From: Litchfieldia salsa
GTDB taxonomy: Bacteria > Bacillota > Bacilli > Bacillales > Bacillaceae_L
DNA length: 64,000 bases
Assembly (NCBI RefSeq): GCF_900104555.1
Contig: NZ_FNJU01000001.1
Location: 558,001 to 622,000 of the forward strand
Reading direction: 5' to 3'
Shown here: positions 9,965 through 18,593 of the stretch, in pieces
Numbering within the stretch: position 1 is the stretch's first letter
Layout of the letters: each line of letters opens with the position of its first letter
Notes under the pieces: model-generated
Database searches by the model: none
Seen by the model: the letters and a program-made list of their open reading frames with translations, nothing else
Told to the model about the DNA's origin: nothing
Position numbers and translations under genes: made by a program

Positions 9965-10987
9965 TTATTTTCTTCTTATGAAGCTTGGTAATTTAATTTT
10001 TGGAACCGTAACAGCAAAGATTAATAGTGCTCCTACAATAATTAGAAGTGTTTGGGCTGGAATATTGATAAGTCCTAAACCATATTGGAGGTAACCTATA
10101 ATAAAGACAGCAATTACTGTACCTAGTATCTTTCCTTTACCACCAGCTGTACTGATTCCACCTAAAGCTGCCATGGCGATAACATCCAATTCATACATAT
10201 TAGCCACATTCGGTCTCGTACTTCCCATTCTTGAGGCTAGGAAGAGAGCAGTTACCCCTGCCATTAATCCCGCTAATGTGAAGACAATGATTTTGATTTT
10301 ATCTACCTTTACACCAGAGAATCGGCTTGCTGTTGGATTTTTCCCCATTGCAAAGATTTGTCTGCCAAATGTTGTTTTGTGAAGTACGATCCCAAAAATA
10401 ACAGCCACAATGATAAATAAGATTAAGATAAAGGGAATCCCAAACACATAGCCCCATCCAAAGAAGCCAAACCATTCTGGAAAGTTTCCTGAAGATTGAT
10501 CTTCTAGGATCACGTAAGCAATTCCACGGTATAGAATCATCGTTCCCAATGTCACGATAACTGCAGATAGCTCCTTAAACTTTACAATTAATAATCCATT
10601 AATAAGTCCACAAAGTGCTCCTACTGCCAAACAAATGATAATGGCTAGCTCCATTGGTACACCCAAGCTGTTGTACATGGTAGCCATTACGACAGATGAT
10701 AGAGCAACTGTCGATCCTACTGAAATATCAATATCTCTTAGGATCATTACCATCGCCATCGGAAACACAATGAATGCTTTATCAAGGAACGTCACTGTTC
10801 CATCTCGTAAACTTGGATAGTTTAGAAAGTAAGGTGAGAGAAGTGAGTTTATAACTATCACAGCAAGTAAAATAATAACAAGCATCCATTCCCACTGAAG
10901 GAAAAAGGTTTTAAGACTAAACTCTTTTTTATCAATGATATTTCTTTTTAAATATCCGTTATCATCTAGTAGTGTTTGAGGTTCCAT
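9965..10987 (-). CDS. Rhamnose-type ABC transporter permease (second of two)
   Basis: This 340-aa membrane protein has about 9-10 hydrophobic segments and the signature loops of the ribose-type (BPD_transp_2) permeases: DIDISVGSTVALSSVV, GLINGLLIVKFKELSAVIVTLGT, MGKNPTASRFSGV and the C-terminal IAMAALGGISTAGGKGK. It pairs with the permease encoded just upstream to form a heterodimeric channel, as RhaP/RhaQ do. The two reading frames are only a few bases apart, so translation is probably coupled. The first 33 residues are a hydrophilic cytoplasmic tail. It lies between the first permease and the binding protein gene. Confidence 0.88.
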   Translation of the reverse strand: MEPQTLLDDNGYLKRNIIDKKEFSLKTFFLQWEWMLVIILLAVIVINSLLSPYFLNYPSLRDGTVTFLDKAFIVFPMAMVMILRDIDISVGSTVALSSVVMATMYNSLGVPMELAIIICLAVGALCGLINGLLIVKFKELSAVIVTLGTMILYRGIAYVILEDQSSGNFPEWFGFFGWGYVFGIPFILILFIIVAVIFGIVLHKTTFGRQIFAMGKNPTASRFSGVKVDKIKIIVFTLAGLMAGVTALFLASRMGSTRPNVANMYELDVIAMAALGGISTAGGKGKILGTVIAVFIIGYLQYGLGLINIPAQTLLIIVGALLIFAVTVPKIKLPSFIRRK

Positions 10988-10989
10988 CG

Positions 10990-12027
10990 TTATATTTTCC
11001 TCCTCATTAAGTTATTACGATCTACACCTCTTTTAACAAGTGTGTTTACAATGACAGCAACGAGGATAATTGAACCTTGAATTCCTGTTTGCCAAAATGG
11101 TGATACATTTAATAATGGCAATGCGTTATTTAATATCCCTATCAGAACTGACCCAAGAATCACTCCAGCTATTTTCCCAGATCCACCTGCAATACTTACT
11201 CCGCCAAGAATACATGCAGCAATCACTGTTAATTCATAGCCTGAAGCGGTATCACCTTGTGCAGAAGCAAACTTGGACACCCACAAAACCCCTGAGAGTC
11301 CAGCTAACCCTCCCATTACTGTGTAAACTAGCATGAGAATACGACCTTCTTTAATCCCACTTACTTTAGCTGAATCTGGATTACTACCCACGGCATAGAT
11401 TTGACGACCTGTTCTTGTGTGATTGATCATATAGTAGATTAGGAGATAAATAATAATGGCGATCACTATTAAATTATTTATCCCTAACGTTTTACCAGTT
11501 GCAATTGATACAAAACCTTCAGGCATTTGGTAGGAACTAATCCATTCTCCACCGCTTATCTTATAGGTAATCCCTCTGAAGATGTTCATCATTGCCAGCG
11601 TTGCAATGATAGGAAGCAGACCCCACTTTGAAATTAAAAATCCATTAACCGCGCCACACACCATCCCAATCACCGTTCCCAGTAAAATCACGACGAATGG
11701 GTTCAAGTGTTGATACGTACTAACTGTTTGGGCGACTAGCATTCCTGATATGGCGATTGTTGATCCAATCGATAAATCTATTCCTCTTGTAATTAAAATC
11801 AACATCATGCCTAAAGCTAAAATACTTAGAATTGCAGTGTTTGTTACCATATCATTTATATTCTCGATACTTAGAAAACTTGGATTTCTAAGTTGAATCA
11901 AAATGGATAGAATGATAATAAACCCTAGTAATCCTAATTCTCTAAATTTATAAATCCCTGCTAATTTAGAAACCTTCACCTCTTTTGTTTCAACTTGTGG
12001 CGTGTTTTCGATTGCACTTTCGGGCAT
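10990..12027 (-). CDS. Rhamnose-type ABC transporter permease (first of two)
   Basis: This permease of about 345 aa belongs to the BPD_transp_2 family, with about 9 membrane segments and the motifs TRGIDLSIGSTIAISGMLV, GAVNGFLISKWGLLPIIATLA, VGSNPDSAKVSGI and CILGGVSIAGGSGKI. I chose the ATG at 12027 over the in-frame GTG at 12036 because GAGGTGAAA lies 5-6 bp before the ATG. The N-terminus (about 30 residues) is polar and cytoplasmic. The gene starts 25 bp after the ATPase gene ends and is followed at once by the second permease gene, so the whole set is one operon. The substrate is inferred from the RhaS-like binding protein. Confidence 0.88.
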   Translation of the reverse strand: MPESAIENTPQVETKEVKVSKLAGIYKFRELGLLGFIIILSILIQLRNPSFLSIENINDMVTNTAILSILALGMMLILITRGIDLSIGSTIAISGMLVAQTVSTYQHLNPFVVILLGTVIGMVCGAVNGFLISKWGLLPIIATLAMMNIFRGITYKISGGEWISSYQMPEGFVSIATGKTLGINNLIVIAIIIYLLIYYMINHTRTGRQIYAVGSNPDSAKVSGIKEGRILMLVYTVMGGLAGLSGVLWVSKFASAQGDTASGYELTVIAACILGGVSIAGGSGKIAGVILGSVLIGILNNALPLLNVSPFWQTGIQGSIILVAVIVNTLVKRGVDRNNLMRRKI

Positions 12028-12051
12028 TATTTTCACCTCGTTTGTAATTCT

Positions 12052-13563
12052 CTAGCCTACTTGATTCTCAATTACTTCACTCATCGCCGCTTCTAGAATT
12101 TTTTCCTGTGTAGCTTCCTCTTTATCTAAAATCCTTGTTATTCTACCCTCGCGCATCACGATGATTCGATCGCTCATCCCCAAGATTTCTGGCATTTCAG
12201 ATGACACCATGATCACCCCATAGCCCTGTGTAGCAAGGTCATTAATAATTTCATAGATCGCAGACTTTGCACCAACATCCACACCCTTGGTCGGTTCATC
12301 GAGAATAATGACATCTAAGTCTGCTGTCAGTAATTTCGCGACAGCCACTTTTTGTTGGTTTCCACCTGATAGTGAACTAACTAAATCAAAAATACTATTT
12401 GCCTTCACATTTACTTTCTCAGCCAGTTTCTTTGCAATGGCTGACTCTTTTTTATCATTTAACCAACCTTTAGTAGATAATTCCTCCAGGGCTGGTAACG
12501 TAATATTCCTTCCAATTCCCCAGTCTAGAACTAGACCTTGGAGCTGTCTGTCTTCAGCTAAATATCCAATTCCCAAATTCATCGCTGTTTTCGGGTCTTT
12601 TAATGAGATCTTTTGATCTTTTAGAAATACTTCACCTCTATCATAGGAAGTAATCCCAAAGAGAGATTGACAGACTTCTGTTCTACCTGCGCCAACTAAT
12701 CCTGTTAACCCAAGAATTTCCCCTTTCTTTAAGGAAAAAGAGATGTCTGCAAAATAACCTATTTTGCCTATGTTTTTGACCTCTAACAACTTCTCCCCAA
12801 CCTGATTTTTCTTCTTTGGGAACACCTGCGTGATTTCTCTTCCTACCATGGCTACGATTAACTTATCATTAGTAATTTCGTTTACTCCCCATGAGCCAAT
12901 GTATTTTGAATCTCTAAACACCGTCACCTGACTAGCCAGTCTGTACATGTCCTCAAAACGATGAGAAATAAAGATAATAGATGCCCCTTGATCTCTTAAT
13001 CGCTCAGTAATCTTATATAACTCCTCACTTTCTCTTGCTGTAAGTGCTGCAGTAGGCTCATCCATAATAATGATCTTGGCATTGGTTGAAATAGCTTTTG
13101 CGATTTCAACAATTTGCTGTTGTGCAACACTCAGTGTTCCCATTTCTATTTTCGGATCAATTTTTGATCCTAATTCCTCTAATATCTTTCTCGCTTCTGC
13201 ATGCATTTCTTTCCACCGAATCTTTTTTGTGAAAGGGTGTACTTTTTCATGTCCCATAAAGATATTTTCCGTCACACTAAGATCAGGGTAGTTTGTCACA
13301 TGCTGATATATCGCGGCAATCCCCATCTTTTCGGCATCCTTTGGGTTTGTAAATTCTATCTTTTCGCCGTTTAGAAACATCTCCCCTGAGTTTGGTTGAT
13401 GTACACCTGTTATTACTTTAATAAAGGTTGACTTACCAGCCCCGTTTTCCCCCATTAACGCATGGATTTCTCCCGCCTTTAGTTTAAAATGAACATTATC
13501 TAATGCCTTCACACCAGGGAATTCTTTCGTAATTCCTCTCAGTTCAAGAACATAGTTTGTCAT
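12052..13563 (-). CDS. Rhamnose-type ABC transporter ATPase with two nucleotide-binding domains
   Basis: This 503-aa cytoplasmic ATPase powers the two permeases. It is a tandem fusion of two ABC domains, as in RbsA/RhaT. The first has Walker A GENGAGKST (about 38-46), LSVAQQQ as signature and Walker B IIIMDEPTAAL. The second has a degenerate Walker A (GLVGAGRTE), an intact LSGGNQQK signature and DVIILDEPTKGVDVGA. A degenerate second P-loop is normal in this family. It is the first gene of the transporter operon and is preceded by an AT-rich promoter region with a shared element and a cre-like box. Confidence 0.92.
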   Translation of the reverse strand: MTNYVLELRGITKEFPGVKALDNVHFKLKAGEIHALMGENGAGKSTFIKVITGVHQPNSGEMFLNGEKIEFTNPKDAEKMGIAAIYQHVTNYPDLSVTENIFMGHEKVHPFTKKIRWKEMHAEARKILEELGSKIDPKIEMGTLSVAQQQIVEIAKAISTNAKIIIMDEPTAALTARESEELYKITERLRDQGASIIFISHRFEDMYRLASQVTVFRDSKYIGSWGVNEITNDKLIVAMVGREITQVFPKKKNQVGEKLLEVKNIGKIGYFADISFSLKKGEILGLTGLVGAGRTEVCQSLFGITSYDRGEVFLKDQKISLKDPKTAMNLGIGYLAEDRQLQGLVLDWGIGRNITLPALEELSTKGWLNDKKESAIAKKLAEKVNVKANSIFDLVSSLSGGNQQKVAVAKLLTADLDVIILDEPTKGVDVGAKSAIYEIINDLATQGYGVIMVSSEMPEILGMSDRIIVMREGRITRILDKEEATQEKILEAAMSEVIENQVG

Positions 13564-13617
13564 TGCCTCACACCCTTTTTAGAAGTTCCTTTGGAGTTTT
13601 TACTTAACCATCCGTTT

Positions 13618-13645
13618 GTTGTATTCGCTTACATTAAGTTTAAAG
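13618..13645 (-). promoter_or_regulatory. Promoter-like element shared with the rhamnose sensor operon
   Basis: On the minus strand CTTTAAACTTAATGTAA is followed, 5 bp later, by the -10-like TACAAC. The same 17-mer with one change, the same 5-bp gap and a TATAAA hexamer lie before the sensor triad (18333-18360). The element sits about 55-82 bp before the ATPase start codon and probably marks an activated promoter under the triad's regulator. Confidence 0.5.
13620..13633. promoter_or_regulatory. cre-like CcpA operator at the rhamnose transporter promoter
   Basis: TGTAAGCGAATACA on the minus strand matches the cre consensus at 13 of 14 positions and overlaps the -10-like hexamer of the shared element. 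The matching position before the sensor operon does not have it. Confidence 0.5.
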
Positions 13646-13721
13646 AATTAGTCAGGAGAAAGGTAGGAGACGATTTTCGGATAAGGGTGGTAACTTTCTG
13701 TTCTTAGAAAATAAAAAAGAG

Positions 13722-13761
13722 GCTACCCCATAAGCAAAGTGCCAGGCACTTATGGGATAGC
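13722..13761 (-). terminator. Terminator of the rhamnose sensor triad
   Basis: A 13-bp stem with one mismatch (13722-13734 with 13749-13761) is followed on the minus strand by CCTCTTTTTTATTTT. The loop contains the small palindrome AGTGCCAGGCACT. It separates the regulator gene from the transporter operon. Confidence 0.85.
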
Positions 13762-13773
13762 ATCTAAGCGAGG

Positions 13774-15405
13774 TTAATTTTGCTCAAATAATAATCTGTC
13801 TCTAAATTTTGAAGGAACCTCTCCATAGTATTTTTTAAATAACTTACTGAAATACTTCGTATCTGTATACCCTACCTCAATGGAGATATCATAGATTTTC
13901 AAGTCTGTTGATAACAATAACTCTTTCGCTTTCTCAATTCTCATTCTTGTTACATAGTCTAAAATGGTTTCTCCGGTTTGAGATTTAAAGTATTCCGAAA
14001 AATAGGTAGGATTCATGTGCACCTGAAACGCAATTTTTTGAATGGTAATATTTTTATCTAAATTCTCGCCAATCCACTTCTTCCCTAGATCAACCGTATC
14101 AGTTGGTTGGATATTATTCTTATTTTTAATAATTTTAAGCACCTTGTTAACCCACTCATAAACAGCCACTTTCAACTCATTCAAAGTCATTAACTTATTT
14201 GTTAATTCAAATAACTCATTGATTAGTGTAAGATCATTTTTACTGGATGTGTCTTTCACAACATAGTTAATTAAACGAATTCCTAATAGATGCAGGGAAT
14301 GAGTAATATCCGTTGGAGAAGATAATGATTCAACTGAATCTAAGAAATTCCTAATCTCTTTTCTTACTTGTTCCTGATTTAAGCGGTCTAATGAAAAAAT
14401 AACTTTGTCAATTTTAAGTTCTATTTCACTAGATGTTCTTTCTTCATGTCCGGTTTTTAATTTATGTACCTTTGATGATGAGTAGATTTTATTTCCCCCA
14501 TACACTAAGCGATATTTCATATATGTTAAAAGTTCATCCTTCACACTTGATAAAAGCGCTAAATCGGTTATCTTCTCACTAATTGCAATCGAACAAGTAA
14601 AAGGTGTATAACGACCAATACTTTGTTTTAACTCATCAGCAAACTGGTTAATTATTGTGGTGCTTCCTCCCTCATCTAGTTGATTGAATAACATCCAATA
14701 TGATAATCCATCTCCCTTCCATTTCCACGTATTATTCGTAGTTTTATTCATCAATTCATTAGAAATATTATCAAAAGCGAATATCCAGGCATCCCAATCC
14801 TCTTTTTGAAATGCTTTTGTTTTACTACTAACAAGATGATCCACACACACATAAAGTAATTGGTACTGACCCTTTGGAAAATCCTTTGTCCATTCCAGTT
14901 GTGAAAGGTCAACCTCTTGTCTTAAAGTGATTTCACTGAGCATTTGTAATTGTTGAACATATGGAAGCCTCGATACTTTCTCTTGAATGTCCTCTAAGTA
15001 CCTCGAATGATTCCAGTCTGAGATGATTTTGTCTCTTATTTTATGAATTTGACTCTTAAATTCTTCTCGGTCAATCGGTTTAATCAGGTAGTCACTCGCA
15101 CCTTCACGGATAGCGGTCTGAAGAAAGTGAAAGTCATCAAAGCCACTAATTACAATTGAATGAAAATTCATTATTTTTTTTAATTCTTTTATTAATGTCA
15201 GTCCATCCATTTCTGGCATTTTAATATCGGTAATTAGTAGGTCAAATTGTATGGAAGACTCGTAGATTGCTTCTAAACATTGTTTTCCAGTACCAAATGT
15301 AGCAACAACTTCAAAGTCTTCATTATTAAATAAAACCAACCGTTCAATTCCACGCCTCAATCTAGCTTCATCATCAACGATAATTGTTCTGACCTTTTTA
15401 TGCAC
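13774..15405 (-). CDS. AraC-type two-component response regulator of the rhamnose triad
   Basis: This regulator of about 543 aa is YesN-like. The N-terminal receiver domain (about 1-120) has the acidic pair in VDDEARL, the phosphoacceptor Asp in LLITDIKMPEMDG and the conserved Lys in YLIKPID. A variable middle part follows, and the last 100 residues carry two AraC helix-turn-helix motifs (NITIQKIAFQVHMNPTYFS and KIYDISIEVGYTDTKYFSK). I chose the GTG at 15405 because AGAGGTGA lies just before it; this start overlaps the kinase stop by 8 nt (GTGCATAA), which implies translational coupling. It is likely to activate the transporter operon and its own operon when rhamnose or a rhamnoside is sensed. 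Confidence 0.88.
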   Translation of the reverse strand: MHKKVRTIIVDDEARLRRGIERLVLFNNEDFEVVATFGTGKQCLEAIYESSIQFDLLITDIKMPEMDGLTLIKELKKIMNFHSIVISGFDDFHFLQTAIREGASDYLIKPIDREEFKSQIHKIRDKIISDWNHSRYLEDIQEKVSRLPYVQQLQMLSEITLRQEVDLSQLEWTKDFPKGQYQLLYVCVDHLVSSKTKAFQKEDWDAWIFAFDNISNELMNKTTNNTWKWKGDGLSYWMLFNQLDEGGSTTIINQFADELKQSIGRYTPFTCSIAISEKITDLALLSSVKDELLTYMKYRLVYGGNKIYSSSKVHKLKTGHEERTSSEIELKIDKVIFSLDRLNQEQVRKEIRNFLDSVESLSSPTDITHSLHLLGIRLINYVVKDTSSKNDLTLINELFELTNKLMTLNELKVAVYEWVNKVLKIIKNKNNIQPTDTVDLGKKWIGENLDKNITIQKIAFQVHMNPTYFSEYFKSQTGETILDYVTRMRIEKAKELLLSTDLKIYDISIEVGYTDTKYFSKLFKKYYGEVPSKFRDRLLFEQN

Positions 15406-17212
15406 TCGCTTCACCTCTATTTTCAATTACTACGTCATGACCTGTCATGGCTGGAATTCTCACAATAACCTCTGTTCCATTATTATGTTCACTTTTCACC
15501 TGTAATCCAAATGGTTCACCAAAAATCATTGCTACCCTTGCATGTACATTAATTAGTCCAAACTTTGAATCTCTTCGTGTCATAGGGTCTAACTTTAAAG
15601 ATTCATTGAGTTTAATTAAGATATCTTCATCAATCCCTGGACCATTATCCCTAATAGTAAGATAGACTTCGCGGTTTTCCTTCATCATAATATAAATTTC
15701 AATTCGACAATTATATTGTTGTTCAAGCCCATATTTAATCGCATTTTCAATAATCGGTTGTAAGACAAACTTTGGGATAAAATATTGTTCACCATCAAGC
15801 TCTTGATGAAACTTAAAATCAATTCGATCTTCAAATCGAAACTTTTGAATGGTTAAGTAATCATTGATATGCATGACTTCATGAGAGATTGGAACTAGTT
15901 TTTCTTTATTATTAAGTGAATATCTTAGCATTCGTCCTAACAATGTAACCATTTTTACAACAGCCTCTTTATCATCCTCTTCAATGGCATAACCGATTGT
16001 TTCAAGTGTGTTATACATGAAATGTGGATTAATCTGTGATTGAAGCGCATAAAGTTCTGCATCCTTTTGCCTAAGTTCAATTTGATAATTTTGTTTAATT
16101 AACTGGTTAATTTCTTGAATCATCGAATTAAAACTTCTCGCTAACATTCCCACTTCATCCTTGGATTTAATAGAAAGATCCACACTAAAATTTCCTTGTT
16201 CGACTTGATTCATTAACTTAGCTAACTTTTTCAATGGATTGGAAACATTCCAAGCAAGGATAATTGAAATAATTGCACTTAATAACACAAAAATAATAAA
16301 GACTACAATTGTTCCATTCCTTACTAGATTTGATTCTTTAGTTAAATTTTCTAAGGGGATACTATGAAACAGAGACCAACCTAGACCAATCGATTTATTC
16401 CTACTGATTAACTGATGTTCGTGATTGCCAGTAGTTCTAAAACTACCGTTAATCCTTGGATAACTTGGATACTCTATATCCACTTGCCCGATTAATCTGG
16501 GAATCGTATGATAAATAATTCGACCAGTCGAGTCAGTAATCCAAATATTTACTTCTTGGTCCTGGTTAAGACTTTTTAATGTTTTTTCCAAAAATGAAAG
16601 CTCCACAGCAATCAACATCGTCCCTAGTGTTTCTTGATTTTCATAATCTCTTAGTTGCCTCATTAACAAGATGAAAGGTGGATTTCCTTCAAAAGTCAAA
16701 TCTGTTTGATATGGAAGAATCACCTCTTCTCTTCCTAATATTTCAAGGTCTTGCCCATATGGAAATGAAGACGTCTGGTGATCCAGTCCATCATATTTGC
16801 TTTTTGTACTTCTAAATAATCGATTTTTAGAAAGTATAAAAACTCCTAAAATATCAGCATTCCCACCATTAATATACGTTTTTGATAAGAAGCTGTTTAG
16901 TTGAAATTCATCTTGAAGTAAGCTAGATTGACTTTGATAAGAATCCTTTCTTAGTACCTCTATAACATGAGGCGAATTGTATAAGATGTCGGGTAACTGT
17001 CTAATCTTATTCATCTGGTTCGTAAGATTTTCATTTGACTGCTCTAATAATTGTGGAATGTATTTCCCAACTTGTGTTTCAACCGATTCTGTGTATTGCC
17101 AATATGCCACATATCCAAGTAGAGATATTGGGATAACTGTCAGTAATAGATAGGTTATCATTAGCTTTGTCATCAGCTTGAAATTCCTAAATTTAAACCA
17201 TTTAAAAATCAT
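15398..17212 (-). CDS. YesM-type sensor histidine kinase of the rhamnose triad, Cache-type sensor
   Basis: This membrane histidine kinase of about 604 aa signals to the regulator encoded next. It has a first membrane helix at about residues 15-35, a large extracellular dCache-like domain (about 40-290), a second membrane helix (about 295-320), a HAMP linker (NPLKKLAKLMNQVEQGNF), the His_kinase motif INPHFMYNTLETIGY with the phosphoacceptor His, and a HATPase domain with DNGPGID. The ATG at 17212 overlaps the binding-protein gene by 11 nt; an in-frame ATG at 17224 is the alternative, and neither has an ideally spaced ribosome binding site. The Cache domain contrasts with the short helical sensors of the kinases at 40395 and 54117. 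Confidence 0.88.
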   Translation of the reverse strand: MIFKWFKFRNFKLMTKLMITYLLLTVIPISLLGYVAYWQYTESVETQVGKYIPQLLEQSNENLTNQMNKIRQLPDILYNSPHVIEVLRKDSYQSQSSLLQDEFQLNSFLSKTYINGGNADILGVFILSKNRLFRSTKSKYDGLDHQTSSFPYGQDLEILGREEVILPYQTDLTFEGNPPFILLMRQLRDYENQETLGTMLIAVELSFLEKTLKSLNQDQEVNIWITDSTGRIIYHTIPRLIGQVDIEYPSYPRINGSFRTTGNHEHQLISRNKSIGLGWSLFHSIPLENLTKESNLVRNGTIVVFIIFVLLSAIISIILAWNVSNPLKKLAKLMNQVEQGNFSVDLSIKSKDEVGMLARSFNSMIQEINQLIKQNYQIELRQKDAELYALQSQINPHFMYNTLETIGYAIEEDDKEAVVKMVTLLGRMLRYSLNNKEKLVPISHEVMHINDYLTIQKFRFEDRIDFKFHQELDGEQYFIPKFVLQPIIENAIKYGLEQQYNCRIEIYIMMKENREVYLTIRDNGPGIDEDILIKLNESLKLDPMTRRDSKFGLINVHARVAMIFGEPFGLQVKSEHNNGTEVIVRIPAMTGHDVVIENRGEASA

Positions 17213-18272
17213 ACTGATCCACATTTTCCTTTGTAAAATCAATTGGTTCTCCCATAATCACCATATCACTGTTCATTCTTATTTTTCCTACTCCAGGAAC
17301 TTCTTGATTATTATATGGGTGAATATCTTGTGCTAAGTTTTTGCTTAATGCAACAGTTAAATATCCCAATTTCTTAGGACTCCACAATGTGATTATTTGA
17401 GCTGATCCATCCTTCAAATATTCATTCATCGGATTTGGAGGAGATAATCCGACTACGGCTATTTGTCCAGATTTTCCTGCTTCCTTTACCGCTTGTGCTG
17501 CAGCTGGTGGTCCTACAGAGGAATTACCGATAATCCCTTTAAGATTTGGATAATCAATTAGAAGTTGTTTGGCAATGAGATAGGCCTTATGTGGATCATC
17601 ATCTGTCGCAGATATATTCACTAGTTCCATATTTTGATAGTACTCATCACGTTGGATTTGAATCCATTTTAGCCATTCGTTTAAATTTGAAGCAGACTTT
17701 GCTCCAGTCATAATCGCAAATTCTCCCTTCTCTCCAGCGCTCCAAGCTAGAGTGTCCATTAAATGTCTCCCAAGGGTTTCTGGATTCACCATATTTATAA
17801 AAAACTCTCTACCTTCTGGCGCTGTATCAGCATCCCAAGTGATTACTTTAATTCCATTCCTTTCTGCTTTATTTAAAACGGGTAGCAGTTCTATTGGATC
17901 ATTCGCCGATACGGCTATTACATCAATATCTGTGTGTTCGATAAGGTCATCAATAATCTTTATTTGATGTGATGCTTCAGCTACCGTTGGTCCGGTATAG
18001 ATTACATTTACGCCAAGATCCTTACCAGCTTCTAATGCACCCTTCTTAACTGCGTTGAAGTAAGGAATATTAATCACTTTAGGAATAATCGCAATCGTAT
18101 ATTCTGTTTTTTCATAGATTTCATCCTCATAATTTAAGGCTTCATTTGTATATACAACCTCATAAGTATTAGCATTTTGAGACATCGAACTGCAACCGCT
18201 TACAACAAAAAGAAGAAAAACATTCAAACAAAAAAGATTTCTAATCATTTTTACCCCCCTGTGTTTGCACAT
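17202..18272 (-). CDS. RhaS-like sugar-binding lipoprotein acting as sensor subunit
   Basis: This 356-aa protein has a lipobox (FVVSGC) and a type I binding-protein fold. VIYTGPTVAEASHQI, AVSANDPIELLPVL, TWDADTAPEGREFFIN, GLSPPNPMNEYLKDG and LWSPKKLGYL resemble RhaS/LsrB proteins more closely than does the transporter's own binding protein. It is the first gene of an operon with a histidine kinase and a regulator and has no permease of its own, so it most likely presents the bound sugar to the kinase. The kinase gene overlaps its 3' end. The ligand is probably L-rhamnose, judged from the locus. Confidence 0.82.
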   Translation of the reverse strand: MCKHRGVKMIRNLFCLNVFLLFVVSGCSSMSQNANTYEVVYTNEALNYEDEIYEKTEYTIAIIPKVINIPYFNAVKKGALEAGKDLGVNVIYTGPTVAEASHQIKIIDDLIEHTDIDVIAVSANDPIELLPVLNKAERNGIKVITWDADTAPEGREFFINMVNPETLGRHLMDTLAWSAGEKGEFAIMTGAKSASNLNEWLKWIQIQRDEYYQNMELVNISATDDDPHKAYLIAKQLLIDYPNLKGIIGNSSVGPPAAAQAVKEAGKSGQIAVVGLSPPNPMNEYLKDGSAQIITLWSPKKLGYLTVALSKNLAQDIHPYNNQEVPGVGKIRMNSDMVIMGEPIDFTKENVDQYDF

Positions 18273-18332
18273 TTTAACTGATAATTATCATATAGTGAAA
18301 ATTCAGAAATCAAAAATTATATATATCTACTT

Positions 18333-18360
18333 TTTATACCAGTTTACATTGAGTTTAAAG
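18333..18360 (-). promoter_or_regulatory. Promoter-like element before the rhamnose sensor triad
   Basis: On the minus strand CTTTAAACTCAATGTAA is followed after 5 bp by TATAAA. It matches the element at 13618-13645 in sequence and spacing and lies about 60-88 bp before the start codon. Confidence 0.5.
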
Positions 18361-18509
18361 CAATTTTTGTCGATGGTTGGAAGAATAGAATTAAAAAATA
18401 GATTTAGAGACTGTTTTTAATACATTAAACCACTAGGTTTGCATAACAAGCCTCAAAAGAATTTAGCAACTTAAACATTTTATACATATAGAAATTTCAA
18501 TTTAAAAAA
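18361..18509. other. Upstream part of the intergenic region 18273-18593, no gene seen
   Basis: This AT-rich stretch lies between the sensor operon promoter and the terminator of the GH78-like gene. I see no coding frame and no clear repeat in it. Confidence 0.5.
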
Positions 18510-18548
18510 GCCCCAGAAAGTTAGTTTAACAACTTGAATTTCTGGAGC
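18510..18548 (-). terminator. Terminator of the cytoplasmic GH78 operon
   Basis: A 10-bp stem with one G-T pair (18510-18519 with 18539-18548) is followed on the minus strand by TTTTTTAAATT. Confidence 0.8.
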
Positions 18549-18593
18549 TCATAGTTATCAGTAAATCATGACCCTAAACAGAGTCCACCACTA

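Noticed and set aside
13738-13750. Small palindrome AGTGCCAGGCACT as an operator
   Set aside because: It forms the loop region of the terminator after the regulator gene and was seen only once in the window.
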